In this document: positions 43,710 to 54,518 of the stretch, in pieces | How the letters are laid out: each line of letters opens with the position of its first letter | Numbering within the stretch: the first letter of the stretch is position 1 | Assembly: GCF_013155375.1 (NCBI RefSeq) | Contig: NZ_JABJQY010000004.1 | Location: forward strand, 186,001 to 250,000 | Reading direction: 5' to 3' | Source of the DNA: Nocardioides sp. zg-1308 | Lineage (GTDB): Bacteria > Actinomycetota > Actinomycetes > Propionibacteriales > Nocardioidaceae | Length of the DNA: 64,000 nucleotides | Program-made: the position numbers and the translations under genes | Notes under the pieces: generated by a model | Seen by the model: the letters and a program-made list of their open reading frames with translations, nothing else | Databases searched by the model: none | Told to the model about the DNA's origin: nothing

Positions 43710-45932
43710 GTGATGCAGCCCGAGACCTCGCCGGATCCCCACCAGCACACCGCTCCGTTCGCCCTCCCCGACTCCCTCGCCGCCAAGGCGGACCCGGCGC
43801 TCATCGACCGGGACCGCGCCCACTTCGCGGCGATCGCCGACAGCCTGTCCCACGCCGTCACCGAGCTCGAGACGAGCCTCGCCGAGACCCGGCGCAGGCC
43901 CGCCGGCCACGGCACCGCCGCGCTGGAGCGCGACCAGGAGGTGCACCGCCTGACCGCCCGGCTGCGCGCCCTGCGGCGCTACGACCTCGACCTCTGCCTG
44001 GGCCGCATCGTGCACGCCGACCGCGACGAGCCGACGTACATCGGACGCTTCGGCCTCGCCGATCCCGGCGGCCGGCGGCTCCTGGTCGACTGGCGCTCGC
44101 CCGCCGCCGAGCCGTTCTTCGCGGCCACCCACGCGCAGCCCCACGGCGTTGTCAGCCGCCGTCGCTACCGGTGGACGGCCGGCAGGATCGTCGACTACTG
44201 GGACGAGGCCTTCACCGAGGAGGGACTCGCCCACACCGCCGCCCTCGACGACCAGTCCGCCTTCATCGCCACGCTGGGCGCCAGCCGGACGCCACGGATG
44301 CGCGACGTGCTCGCCACCATCCAGGCCGACCAGGACGCCATCGTGCGCGCCGGCTCGCGGGGCGCCTTGGTGGTCGACGGCGGGCCGGGCACCGGCAAGA
44401 CGGTCGTCGCGCTGCACCGCACGGCCTACCTGCTCCACGCCGACCCCCGGCTCGGGCACCGCCGCGGTGGCGTCCTCTTCGTCGGGCCCCACCAGCCCTA
44501 CCTCGCCTACGTCAGCGACGTCCTGCCGAGCCTCGGCGAGGAAGGCGTGCAGACCTGCACCGTCCGCGACCTCGTCCCCGAGTCCGCGGACGCCGTCCCC
44601 GAGGCCGACCCGCACGTGGCGTCGCTCAAGGCCGACGTCAGGATGGTCGCCGCCATCGAGCCGGCCGTCGCGCTGCACGAGGAGCCGCCCACCGAGCCGA
44701 TGCTGGTCGAGACACCGTGGGCCGACGTCCGGCTCACCGTCGCGGAGTGGGCCGAGGCCTTCGCCTCCCCCGATCCGGGCACACCGCACAACCTGGCTCG
44801 CGACGACGTCTGGGACGCCGTCCTCACCATTCTCGTGGACAAGCTGGGCGACGCCCTCGACGACGTCTCCCCCGACGCCCTCCGGCGCGTGCTCGACCGG
44901 CACGGCGCGCTGCGCGACGCCGTCGACCGGGCGTGGCCGCTGCTCGAGCACACCGACGTGGTCGGCGACCTGTGGTCCGTCCCCGCCTACCTCCGCCACT
45001 GCGCGCCCTGGCTGGCGCCCGAGGAGGTCACCGCGCTGCGTCGGGCCGAGGGCGAGGCGTGGACGTACGCCGACCTGCCGCTGCTCGACGCCGCGCGGCT
45101 GCGGCTCGGCGACCCCGAGGCGTCGCGCCGCAGGCGTCGTACGCACGCTGCCGAGGCGCGCGAGCGCGCCCGGATGGACGAGGTCGTCGACGACCTGCGC
45201 ACGACGGCGCGCGAGAGCGGTGCGGACGAGTACGGCGACGGGCTGGTGTCGATGCTCGTCCACCACGACCTGCGCACGGCCCTCGTGGACGACGGCGCGC
45301 TGCCCACCGCCGACGCCGACCTGCTGGCCGGGCCGTTCGCGCACGTGGTGGTCGACGAGGCGCAGGAGCTGACCGACGCCGAGTGGCAGGTGCTCCTGCG
45401 GCGCAACCCGTCGCGCAGCTTCACGATCGTCGGCGACCGCGCGCAGGCGCGCCGCGGCTTCACCGAGTCCTGGGGCGAACGGCTCGCGCGGATCGGCCTG
45501 CCGCACGCCACGGTCGCTCCGCTGACCATCAACTACCGCACGCCCGCGGAGGTGATGGCCGAGGCCGAGCCGGTCATCCGCGCCGCGCTGCCGGAGGCCA
45601 ACGTCCCCACGTCGATCCGCGAGAGCGGGGTGCCGGTGCTCCACTCCCCCGCCGCCGGTCTCGACGCGATCCTCGCCGGCTGGCTGGCCGCGCACGACGG
45701 CACCGCCGTGGTCATCGACGCATCCCGCGACAACAGCTGGGACGCCACGCTCGAGCGGGCGTTCGGCGGTCGGGTCCGGTCGCTGACGCCGGAGACCGCC
45801 AAGGGCCTGGAGTTCGACCTGGTCGTGCTCATCGACCCGGAGCGGCTCGGCGACGGGATCACCGGCGCGGTCGACCGGTACGTCGCGATGACCCGCGCGA
45901 CGCAGCAGCTCGTCGTGCTGGCCTCGGACTGA
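43710..45932 (+). CDS. helR: HelR-type RNA polymerase recycling motor (HelD family)
   Basis: 740 aa, UvrD/SF1-like ATPase. An N-terminal coiled coil (about 30-90) should reach into the RNA polymerase secondary channel. Walker A GGPGTGKT lies near residue 225, Walker B VVVDEAQE near 546, then GDRAQARRGF, TINYRTPAEVM and AKGLEFDLVVLIDP. HelR proteins dislodge RNA polymerase and rifamycin from DNA, giving tolerance; the RAE just upstream supports HelR rather than general HelD. Starts GTG 43710 and ATG 43713 are equivalent. No other rifamycin gene lies within the window. Confidence 0.88.
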   Translation: MMQPETSPDPHQHTAPFALPDSLAAKADPALIDRDRAHFAAIADSLSHAVTELETSLAETRRRPAGHGTAALERDQEVHRLTARLRALRRYDLDLCLGRIVHADRDEPTYIGRFGLADPGGRRLLVDWRSPAAEPFFAATHAQPHGVVSRRRYRWTAGRIVDYWDEAFTEEGLAHTAALDDQSAFIATLGASRTPRMRDVLATIQADQDAIVRAGSRGALVVDGGPGTGKTVVALHRTAYLLHADPRLGHRRGGVLFVGPHQPYLAYVSDVLPSLGEEGVQTCTVRDLVPESADAVPEADPHVASLKADVRMVAAIEPAVALHEEPPTEPMLVETPWADVRLTVAEWAEAFASPDPGTPHNLARDDVWDAVLTILVDKLGDALDDVSPDALRRVLDRHGALRDAVDRAWPLLEHTDVVGDLWSVPAYLRHCAPWLAPEEVTALRRAEGEAWTYADLPLLDAARLRLGDPEASRRRRRTHAAEARERARMDEVVDDLRTTARESGADEYGDGLVSMLVHHDLRTALVDDGALPTADADLLAGPFAHVVVDEAQELTDAEWQVLLRRNPSRSFTIVGDRAQARRGFTESWGERLARIGLPHATVAPLTINYRTPAEVMAEAEPVIRAALPEANVPTSIRESGVPVLHSPAAGLDAILAGWLAAHDGTAVVIDASRDNSWDATLERAFGGRVRSLTPETAKGLEFDLVVLIDPERLGDGITGAVDRYVAMTRATQQLVVLASD

Positions 45933-45977
45933 CGTCGGGCCGACCTCGGACCGACTCCCGCGACACCGAGGGGCGGC

Positions 45978-46910
45978 TCAGGCGGAGCCGGCGAGCGCCT
46001 CCCGCAGCGACGCGATGTCCTCCGGGCCGACCCGGCAGCAGCCGCCCACGAGCCGGGCGCCGGCGGCGACCCACGCCGAGACGTCCTCGGGATGGAACGC
46101 CGAGCGACCGGTCCAGGCCCGGGCCTCGGCGTCCCAGGACTGGCCCGAGTTGGGGTAGACGACGGCCGGCTTGTGCGCACCGGCGGCCTCCACGGCGGCT
46201 CCCGCGTCGGCCGGGGTCGTGCAGTTGACACCCACCGCGAGGACCTCGGCGACGTCGGCCGCCATCGCGAACGCCTCCTCGAGCGGCTCCCCCGCCCGCG
46301 TGCGACCCTCGCTCGCGGACAGCGACAGCCACGCCGGCACGCCGCTGCCGTCGAGCTCGGCCAGCACGGCCTCGACCTCGGCGAGGCACGGGACAGTCTC
46401 GACCGCCAGCACGTCGGCGCCCGCACCGACGGTCGAGGCCAGGACGTCGAGCCGGGGCCGGTGGAACGCGCGCAGCGCGGCCACGTCCAGGCCGTAGTCG
46501 CCGCGGTACTCCGAGCCGTCGGCCAGCACGGCGCCGTACGGCCCGACCGAGGCGGCCACCCAGCCGCCCGGTGCGGCCTCGTCGCGCGCCGCAGCCGCCA
46601 GCGCCACGCTGCGGCGCAGCAGCCGCTCGACCTCGCCACGGTCCACGCCCTCGGTGCCGAAGCCCTCGAACGACACCTGGTAGGAAGCGGTCGTGGCCAC
46701 CTCGGCGCCCGCGGCGAAGAACTCGCGGTGGGCGTCCTCGATGGCGGCCGGGTCGTCGCGCAGCAGCCGCGCCGACCAGAGGTGGCTCGACAGGTCGTGG
46801 CCGTGCCGCTCGAGCAGGGTCGCCAGCCCGCCGTCGAGGACGACGGGACGTGTCGCCACCGTCGACCGCAGGTCGGAGGTGTCGCCGGGAGCGGGGTCCG
46901 TCGAGCTCAT
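45978..46910 (-). CDS. mmuM: Homocysteine S-methyltransferase
   Basis: 310 aa. Methylates homocysteine using S-methylmethionine or S-adenosylmethionine. The zinc ligands are the Cys of VGVNCTTP (about residue 228) and the paired Cys of GGCCRVGPEDI near the C-terminus. The N-terminus VVLDGGLATLLERHG is typical. The longer frame to 47666 is antisense to nei. No promoter of the TANNNT type is found at 6-7 nt, unlike many neighbours. Convergent with helR. Confidence 0.92.
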   Translation of the reverse strand: MSSTDPAPGDTSDLRSTVATRPVVLDGGLATLLERHGHDLSSHLWSARLLRDDPAAIEDAHREFFAAGAEVATTASYQVSFEGFGTEGVDRGEVERLLRRSVALAAAARDEAAPGGWVAASVGPYGAVLADGSEYRGDYGLDVAALRAFHRPRLDVLASTVGAGADVLAVETVPCLAEVEAVLAELDGSGVPAWLSLSASEGRTRAGEPLEEAFAMAADVAEVLAVGVNCTTPADAGAAVEAAGAHKPAVVYPNSGQSWDAEARAWTGRSAFHPEDVSAWVAAGARLVGGCCRVGPEDIASLREALAGSA

Positions 46911-46982
46911 GCAGCCATGCTCGCAGGTCCCGGGGCGGGCGCCGGTGGCTGCTCGCTTGTCGGCGTCGGCAACGATCGGTCC

Positions 46983-47774
46983 GTGCCAGAAGGACACACC
47001 ATCCACCGACTCGCCCGACGACACGCCCGCCTCATCGGGGGCCGGCACGTCTCGGCCGACAGCCCCCAGGGCAGGTTCGAGGACGGCGCGCGCCTGCTCG
47101 ACGGCCGCGCGCTGAGCGCCACCGACGCCTGGGGCAAGCACCTCTTCCACCGCTACGACGACCTGTGGCTCCACGTCCACCTCGGCCTCTACGGCACGTT
47201 CCGGGACGGCACGCTGCCCGCACCGGCGCCCCGGGGCGCCCTGCGGCTGCGGCTGGTCGGCGGCGGTCACTGGCTCGAGCTGCGTGGCCCGACGGCGTGC
47301 GAGGTGCTCACCGACGACGAGCGCGGGCGCATCCTGGCCCGCCTCGGTCCCGACCCGCTGCGGCGACGCCCGGACGTCGAGGCGTTCGTGGCCCGGGTGC
47401 TGCGCAGCCGCGCCCCGATCGCGACCCTGCTGATGGACCAGTCGGTCGTCGCCGGTGTCGGCAACGTCTACCGGGCCGAGGTCCTGTTCCGCCACCGCCT
47501 CGACCCGTTCCGGCCCGGCCGCGACCACGACGCCGCCGTCCTCCACGCGCTGTGGGACGACCTGGTGGTGCTGCTGCGCGCCGGGGTCCGCGCGGGTCGC
47601 ATCGTCACGACGCTCCCCGAGGACCGCGAACGCCCCTCGGGCCGGCCGCGCCGCGAGGACGCGCACTACGTCTACCGCCGCACCGACCTGCCCTGCCGCA
47701 TCTGCGGCACGCCGGTCCAGGACGGCGAGATCGCGGCCCGCCGGCTCTACTGGTGCCCGGTCTGCCAGGTCTGA
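46983..47774 (+). CDS. Endonuclease VIII-like DNA glycosylase (Nei2 type)
   Basis: 263 aa. Removes oxidised bases and cleaves the abasic site. Catalytic P2-E3 follow the start (VPEGHTIHR), so the GTG at 46983 must be the true start. The conserved Lys lies near 53 in WGKHLFHRY. Helix-two-turn-helix GVGNVYRAEVLF near residue 157. The C-terminal zinc finger has C-R-I-C and C-P-V-C. PEGHT at the N-terminus is the mark of Nei rather than Fpg. A near-consensus AACGAT lies 6 nt before the start. Confidence 0.93.
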   Translation: MPEGHTIHRLARRHARLIGGRHVSADSPQGRFEDGARLLDGRALSATDAWGKHLFHRYDDLWLHVHLGLYGTFRDGTLPAPAPRGALRLRLVGGGHWLELRGPTACEVLTDDERGRILARLGPDPLRRRPDVEAFVARVLRSRAPIATLLMDQSVVAGVGNVYRAEVLFRHRLDPFRPGRDHDAAVLHALWDDLVVLLRAGVRAGRIVTTLPEDRERPSGRPRREDAHYVYRRTDLPCRICGTPVQDGEIAARRLYWCPVCQV

Positions 47775-47811
47775 GGCCCTGCTGCGCAGTCGCCCGGGCC
47801 GTCAGTCGTGC

Positions 47812-48503
47812 TCACGGGACCAGGGCGAGCACCGCCGACGGGTCCTCGACGTGGGCGTTGTGCCCCAGCCCCGGCAGGCTCACCGGGTCGGTCACCAGCC
47901 CTTCGAGGTCCTGCGCGGTGACCATCGGGTCGTGCTGGCCGCGGGCGAGCACGACCGGGCACGCGACGGCGGCGAGCAGGCCGGCCATGTCGGGCACGCC
48001 GACGGCGAACGTGCGCGGGTCCTGCGCGAGCCGCCAGCCACTCCCCTCTCCCGCGGCGCTGCGGTCCACGACGGCGGTGTCCACCATCGGGTCGTCGGCG
48101 GGCACCAGCCCGGCGAGGCCGGAGACGCGCAGGAACCGGTCGACCGCCTGCTCGCGCGTGTCGTAGGCCGTCACCGGACGCTCGCCCGTCGCCACCGCCC
48201 GCGCCGCGTCCTCGGGCGGCCACGACACCTTCACGCCGAGCGCCACCACGGCGGTCACCCGCTCGGGCGCCAGCGCGGCCAGGGCGAGCGCGACCACGCC
48301 GCCCATCGAGTGTCCGAGCACCGGCACCGGGTGGTCGAAGGACTCGAGGAGGGGTCGCACCGCCTCGGCGTGCCGCTCGAAGGTGTAGGGCGGGTCCCAG
48401 GCAGCGCCGCCGTGACCGGGCAGGTCGGGCGCCAGCGCCCGCGGCGGGCGGAGGACGCCGCGCCAGACCCCGCCGGTGGCGCCGAGCCCGTGGAGGAGCA
48501 GCA

Positions 48504-48504
<1 letters not shown>
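47812..48504 (-). CDS. Alpha/beta hydrolase
   Basis: About 230 aa. LLLHGLGATGG holds the oxyanion loop almost at the N-terminus, the nucleophile elbow is GHSMGG near residue 65, and the late acid and His lie in RGQHDPM and GLGHNAHVED. The start (ATG 48504 as TGATG, or GTG 48507) leaves no residues for the usual first strand, so the protein is unusually short at the N-terminus. It is coupled to uvrA2. No substrate can be assigned. Confidence 0.85.
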
Positions 48505-50867
<2,363 letters not shown>

Positions 50868-51015
50868 CGTCCGCGTCTCCCTCGTCGCTCCCGGCGTGTC
50901 CGCCGCCCCGTGGCTGTGGCAATCCTGCCAGTACGACGCGCCGCTGGGGAGGTGTGTGACCGCCCGCCCCTCCGGATGGGGTGCCCGCCTTGACCGGCGT
51001 GCCAGTGTCGAGGAC

Positions 51016-51498
51016 ATGACCACCCATGACGACCAGCTCGCGACCGTTGCCGAGATCATGAAGGAGACCCGCATCGCCGTGCTCACCTACATCGCCGGTG
51101 ACGGGTCGCTGGTCTCGACCCCGATGGGCAACCAGGACTTCGAGCACCCGGGCACGACGTGGTTCCTCACCGAGCGCGACACCGACAAGGTGCGTGCCAT
51201 CCAGGCCGACCCGCGGGTCAACGTGTCCTACGCCAGCGACGCCGGCTGGGTCTCGCTGACCGGCACCGCGCGGGTCAACGACGACCGGGCCAAGCTCGAG
51301 GAGCTCTGGGACGCCTCGGCCGGCGCCTTCATGACCGGCGGCCCCGAGGACCCGACCAACGTGCTCCTGCAGGTCGACGGCGCCACCGCGGAGTACTGGG
51401 AGTCCCCCGGCAAGGTCGTCTCCGCGATCGAGCTCGCCAAGGGGCTGATCGGTCGCAGCAAGCCCGACCTGGGCGACAACGACACCGTCGAGCTCTGA
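51016..51498 (+). CDS. Pyridoxamine-phosphate-oxidase-like flavin protein
   Basis: 160 aa split beta-barrel of the general stress protein 26 type (TRIAVLTYIAGDGSLVSTPMG, WFLTERDTDKVRAIQADPRV, WVSLTGTARV). The family binds FMN, F420 or haem, and true oxidase activity is often absent. The C-terminal tail is acidic. ATG 51016 is preceded by CGAGGA. Divergent from uvrA2. It may share a message with the next gene (13-bp gap). Confidence 0.85.
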   Translation: MTTHDDQLATVAEIMKETRIAVLTYIAGDGSLVSTPMGNQDFEHPGTTWFLTERDTDKVRAIQADPRVNVSYASDAGWVSLTGTARVNDDRAKLEELWDASAGAFMTGGPEDPTNVLLQVDGATAEYWESPGKVVSAIELAKGLIGRSKPDLGDNDTVEL

Positions 51499-51511
51499 CG
51501 GAGGGCCCCCG

Positions 51512-52306
51512 GTGCTCGTCGAGGCGCAGGGACCCGCCAGTGCCGGCGAGGCCTGGCGACGCTTCACCACTCCCGGCACCTGGCCGGACTGGGCTCAGCT
51601 GATCACCCACGTCGAGTCGAGCGACCCGGTCCTCGCGGTCGGCACGTCGGGCCGCGTGCACGGCCCCGCCGGGGTCGCCGTCGGCTTCGAGATCACGCGC
51701 GTCGACCCCGAGCTGCGCGCGTGGTCGTGGACCGTGCGACGCGGTCCGGCGTCGGTCGGGATGGACCACCACGTCGTGGCGGCTCCGGCCGGCGGGAGCC
51801 GCGCGTTCCTCCGCGTGCCCGGCCGCGCCGCCGCGCTCCTCCAGCCCTACCGGGTCCCCGCGGGCGCCGCGCTGCGCGGGCTCGTGGGCGAGCCCGGCGG
51901 CGAGACCACCGTCGAGCCGGTCACCTCCTTCGACTTCGCCTTCGCGCCGTCGTACGCCCGCGCCGCCCGCCCGTTCGGGATCACCCCCCGGACGACGACC
52001 GTCGAGGTCGGGCCGTCGTGGCTCTACGTCCGCTACGGGCCCTGGCGGCTGCTCACCCCGCGCAGCAACATCGCCGGGGCCGAGGTCACCGGCGGCTTCG
52101 GCTTCGCGAAGACCGCAGGCCCGCCGCACCTGTCCCTGAGCGACCGCGGCGTCTCCTTCACCACCAACGGCGACCGCGCGCTGTGCCTGCGCTTCCACGA
52201 GCCGGTGCCGGCCATCGACCCGACCGCCACCATCCGGCACCCGGGGGCCACCCTCGCCGTGGCCGAGCCCGAGCAGCTCGCCGAGGCGCTCGACCTCGAC
52301 CTCTAG
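51512..52306 (+). CDS. Fusion of an SRPBCC-like domain and an unknown C-terminal domain
   Basis: 264 aa. Residues 1-120 resemble a START/SRPBCC lipid-binding fold (PASAGEAWRRFTTPGTWPDW, then strands to the C-terminal helix), but the usual first strand seems shortened. Residues about 130-264 (FAFAPSYARAARPFGITPRT, then WLYVRYGPWRLLTPRSNI) form a separate domain that I recognise only as an uncharacterised actinobacterial one. The function is unknown. GGAGGG lies before the GTG. The TAG stop is part of the -10 box of the next gene. Confidence 0.65.
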   Translation: MLVEAQGPASAGEAWRRFTTPGTWPDWAQLITHVESSDPVLAVGTSGRVHGPAGVAVGFEITRVDPELRAWSWTVRRGPASVGMDHHVVAAPAGGSRAFLRVPGRAAALLQPYRVPAGAALRGLVGEPGGETTVEPVTSFDFAFAPSYARAARPFGITPRTTTVEVGPSWLYVRYGPWRLLTPRSNIAGAEVTGGFGFAKTAGPPHLSLSDRGVSFTTNGDRALCLRFHEPVPAIDPTATIRHPGATLAVAEPEQLAEALDLDL

Positions 52307-52309
52307 GCT
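52304..52309 (+). promoter_or_regulatory. -10 box made from a stop codon, leaderless transcript
   Basis: TAGGCT starts with the TAG stop of the SRPBCC gene and lies 6 nt before the ATG at 52316. Confidence 0.55.
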
Positions 52310-52315
52310 CCGGGC

Positions 52316-52939
52316 ATGGGCATCGTCCACCGCGCCACGCTCTCGCCGTCCAAGCAGGAGCTCGTCGCGACGTGGCTCCCCACGCAGACCTGGGCGGAGG
52401 ATCTGGTCGTCGCGGAGAAGGTCGCGGAGTACCGCTTCGACGACCCCGCCGGCGAGGTGGGCGTCGAGACCATCCTGTGGCGCACCACGGACGGGGCTCT
52501 CCTGCAGGTGCCGCTCACCTACCGCGCCGCACCCCTGCCCGCGGCCGAGGAGCACCTGGTCACCACCGCCCACCACTCCGTGCTCGGCGAGCGCTGGGTC
52601 TACGACGGCTGCGGCGACCCGGTGTGGGCCGCCACCCTCGTGACGGCCGTCCTCACCGGGGCCGAGCCGTCACCGATGTTCTTCGAGGACGGCGGCACGC
52701 GCATCGACATCCCGGCCCGGATGCACGTCCGCGGCAGCGGGAGCGAGGCCTCCGGCCCCCCGATCGACGCCGTCGACTCCGTCATCCACAGTGGCGTCGT
52801 GACGACCGTGCGTGCCGGCTCGACGGAGATCGAGCTGGCGCGCGTCGTGGACGCCCCGCTGGGCGACGGCGCCCGGCTCGTGGGCCGCGTCGGCGACGCG
52901 CCCGACGAGACGGTCCTCGCCGTGGTGCGCACGGCCTGA
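52316..52939 (+). CDS. Protein with maltokinase N-terminal cap-like domain
   Basis: 207 aa. The N-terminal 110 residues match the cap domain of actinobacterial maltokinases (LSPSKQELVATWLPTQTW, then VETILWR and YDGCGDPVWAA). The kinase domain is absent, so it cannot phosphorylate maltose; stand-alone caps of this kind are annotated in actinobacteria with unknown role. The C-terminal 90 residues are beta-rich and end in TVLAVVRTA. Its promoter is a leaderless -10 overlapping the previous stop. Confidence 0.7.
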   Translation: MGIVHRATLSPSKQELVATWLPTQTWAEDLVVAEKVAEYRFDDPAGEVGVETILWRTTDGALLQVPLTYRAAPLPAAEEHLVTTAHHSVLGERWVYDGCGDPVWAATLVTAVLTGAEPSPMFFEDGGTRIDIPARMHVRGSGSEASGPPIDAVDSVIHSGVVTTVRAGSTEIELARVVDAPLGDGARLVGRVGDAPDETVLAVVRTA

Positions 52940-53056
52940 GGCGGCCGCTGGCCCCGGAAGGGATGGTCAGTCGATGTTCGCCCCCACGTGTCCGCGAGTA
53001 CCCCGGGGCGCTCCCGTACAGGTGGAGCCGAACACGGACTGTCCCGACACACGGTG

Positions 53057-54187
53057 TCAGGCGCGCTCCACCCCGAGCCCCAGCCACTCGGCCAGGGCGT
53101 CCAGCTCCGCGTCGACCCGAGCCCGCCGGTCGGGCGACCAGTCGCCGTCCTCGTGCACCGCGTCGACGACCAGCACGCCCGACTCCCGGTCCGCGGTGGC
53201 GTCGACCTTGCCCACCAGCTCGTCGCCGTCGAGCACCGGCATCGCCCAGTAGCCCCACCGCCGCGTCTCCGCGGGCTTGTACATCTCCAGCTGGTAGTCG
53301 AAGCCGAACAGCTCCTCCATGCGCTTGCGGTCGAAGACGAGCCGGTCGAGCGGCGAGAGGATCGCCGTGCGTCCCTGCCAGGCCGACCCGTCGGTCCCGT
53401 CGGCCTCCTCGAGGAGGGCCGGGTCGACCCGCCACTGCCCGCGCCCGCCCTCCACGCGCGCGGGCTCGCCCACGTCGCGGACGTCGTACGGCTCGTGCCA
53501 CGCCTCGAGCGCACGAGGGCGGGCGATGCCAAGGGCGCGCAGGCGCCGTTGCGCGAGGGTGCGGTGGGCCTCCTCGGCCGGCACCGCCGGATCACCCGGG
53601 TGGATCCGCTCGGCGAGGTCCCACCGACGCTCGCGACCCTCCCGGGACGCGACCGCCACCTCGCCGCGCGCCTCCAGGCACTCGAGCAGCTTCATCACGT
53701 TCTTGTTGTTGGTCCACCCCGTCGAGCGCCAGGGCACCTCGCAGGTGTCGGGCAGGTCGCGCGCGGCCGTCGGCCCCTCGGACCGGAGCAGCGCGAGGAT
53801 CTCGCGACGGCAGCCGTCGTTGGCTGCGACCCAGTCGCGGACGTCCTCCTGCCACTCCCGGAGCGGCGGGTCACCGGGCCAGGCGTCCATGTCGGCGCGG
53901 AACAGGGCGATGTCCTCGCTGGGGCGCAGCATCGCCTGGTGCTCGACGACGGCGCCGTTGCCGACCAGCTCCTCGAGGTCCTCCGGCTCGTAGGCGCTGC
54001 CCAGCCGGGTCCACAGGGCGAGGTCGGCGTGCCGGGCGACGACGCTCGTCAGGTCGACCTGCAGGAAGCCGAGGTGCCGGAGGACGTCGAGGGCGTCGGT
54101 GGGCCGCTCCGCGGTCAGCAGCTGCGCGCGTACGGCGATCCGCCGGGCCTGCTGCGCCGACAGCTCGACCACCCGTGCGGCACCCAT
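53057..54187 (-). CDS. YcaQ/AlkX-type DNA glycosylase (HTH_42)
   Basis: 376 aa. The family unhooks interstrand DNA crosslinks and removes bulky N-alkylpurines. The catalytic Q-phi-D motif is Q43-V44-D45 in FLQVDLTSVV, the AlkX/YcaQ variant rather than Q-phi-Q of AlkZ. Three winged-helix units and a C-terminal beta-barrel fit the full length. The start is leaderless (TAGGAT 6 nt upstream). With Nei2, UvrA2, SbcCD and the SPL-like protein, this part of the chromosome is rich in DNA repair. Confidence 0.9.
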   Translation of the reverse strand: MGAARVVELSAQQARRIAVRAQLLTAERPTDALDVLRHLGFLQVDLTSVVARHADLALWTRLGSAYEPEDLEELVGNGAVVEHQAMLRPSEDIALFRADMDAWPGDPPLREWQEDVRDWVAANDGCRREILALLRSEGPTAARDLPDTCEVPWRSTGWTNNKNVMKLLECLEARGEVAVASREGRERRWDLAERIHPGDPAVPAEEAHRTLAQRRLRALGIARPRALEAWHEPYDVRDVGEPARVEGGRGQWRVDPALLEEADGTDGSAWQGRTAILSPLDRLVFDRKRMEELFGFDYQLEMYKPAETRRWGYWAMPVLDGDELVGKVDATADRESGVLVVDAVHEDGDWSPDRRARVDAELDALAEWLGLGVERA

Positions 54188-54193
54188 GCGCCG

Positions 54194-54199
54194 ATCCTA
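54194..54199 (-). promoter_or_regulatory. -10 box of a leaderless transcript
   Basis: TAGGAT on the minus strand, 6 nt before the ATG at 54187 of the YcaQ-like gene. Confidence 0.6.
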
Positions 54200-54371
54200 G
54201 GCGGGGTCGCGCTCGCGACGACGGACCATGAGGGCATGGCCCGAACGGGTCATTCGTGCCCCACATCGGGCAATTCCGGGCGTGTTCGCGCGCGGACCGC
54301 GTCATGGGCTGGCACCGTGGACGTCATAGGGGAAAGACCATCTCGGATCACCAAGCTGTGGGGGCAACACC

Positions 54372-54518
54372 ATGTGGGACACCGTCGAGACCAGCACGGT
54401 CCACCTGTCGCACGACCGTCCGTGCGGGGGCTGCGGCCACGGGCCGCACACCTACCTCCCGTGCTCGGACACCTGCGACTGCGCCCACGGGCGCGACCGC
54501 GTCCTCAGCGCCGTCTGA
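54372..54518 (+). CDS. 48-aa cysteine/histidine-rich miniprotein
   Basis: A short frame with five Cys and five His in 48 residues: an N-terminal part WDTVETSTVHL, then C-G-G-C-G-H, P-C, and C-D-C-A-H. Two C-x2-C or C-x-C pairs could bind one zinc. GGGGG lies upstream of the ATG. Its 3' end overlaps the convergent phoD gene by 14 bp. I recognise no named family; small zinc-ribbon proteins like this are easily missed in annotation. Confidence 0.65.
   Translation: MWDTVETSTVHLSHDRPCGGCGHGPHTYLPCSDTCDCAHGRDRVLSAV

Noticed and set aside
42386..46228. Plus-strand frame of 1280 codons across M1 peptidase and helR
   Set aside because: Antisense to the peptidase and out of frame with helR. No recognisable domain in its translation.
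50990..50995. TTGACC as a -35 box for the flavin-fold gene
   Set aside because: A 17-nt spacer would put the -10 box on the start codon, and no -10-like sequence is there.
52940..53056. Possible RNA gene in the gap before the YcaQ-like gene
   Set aside because: Only weak short inverted pairs; no promoter or known RNA motif could be recognised.
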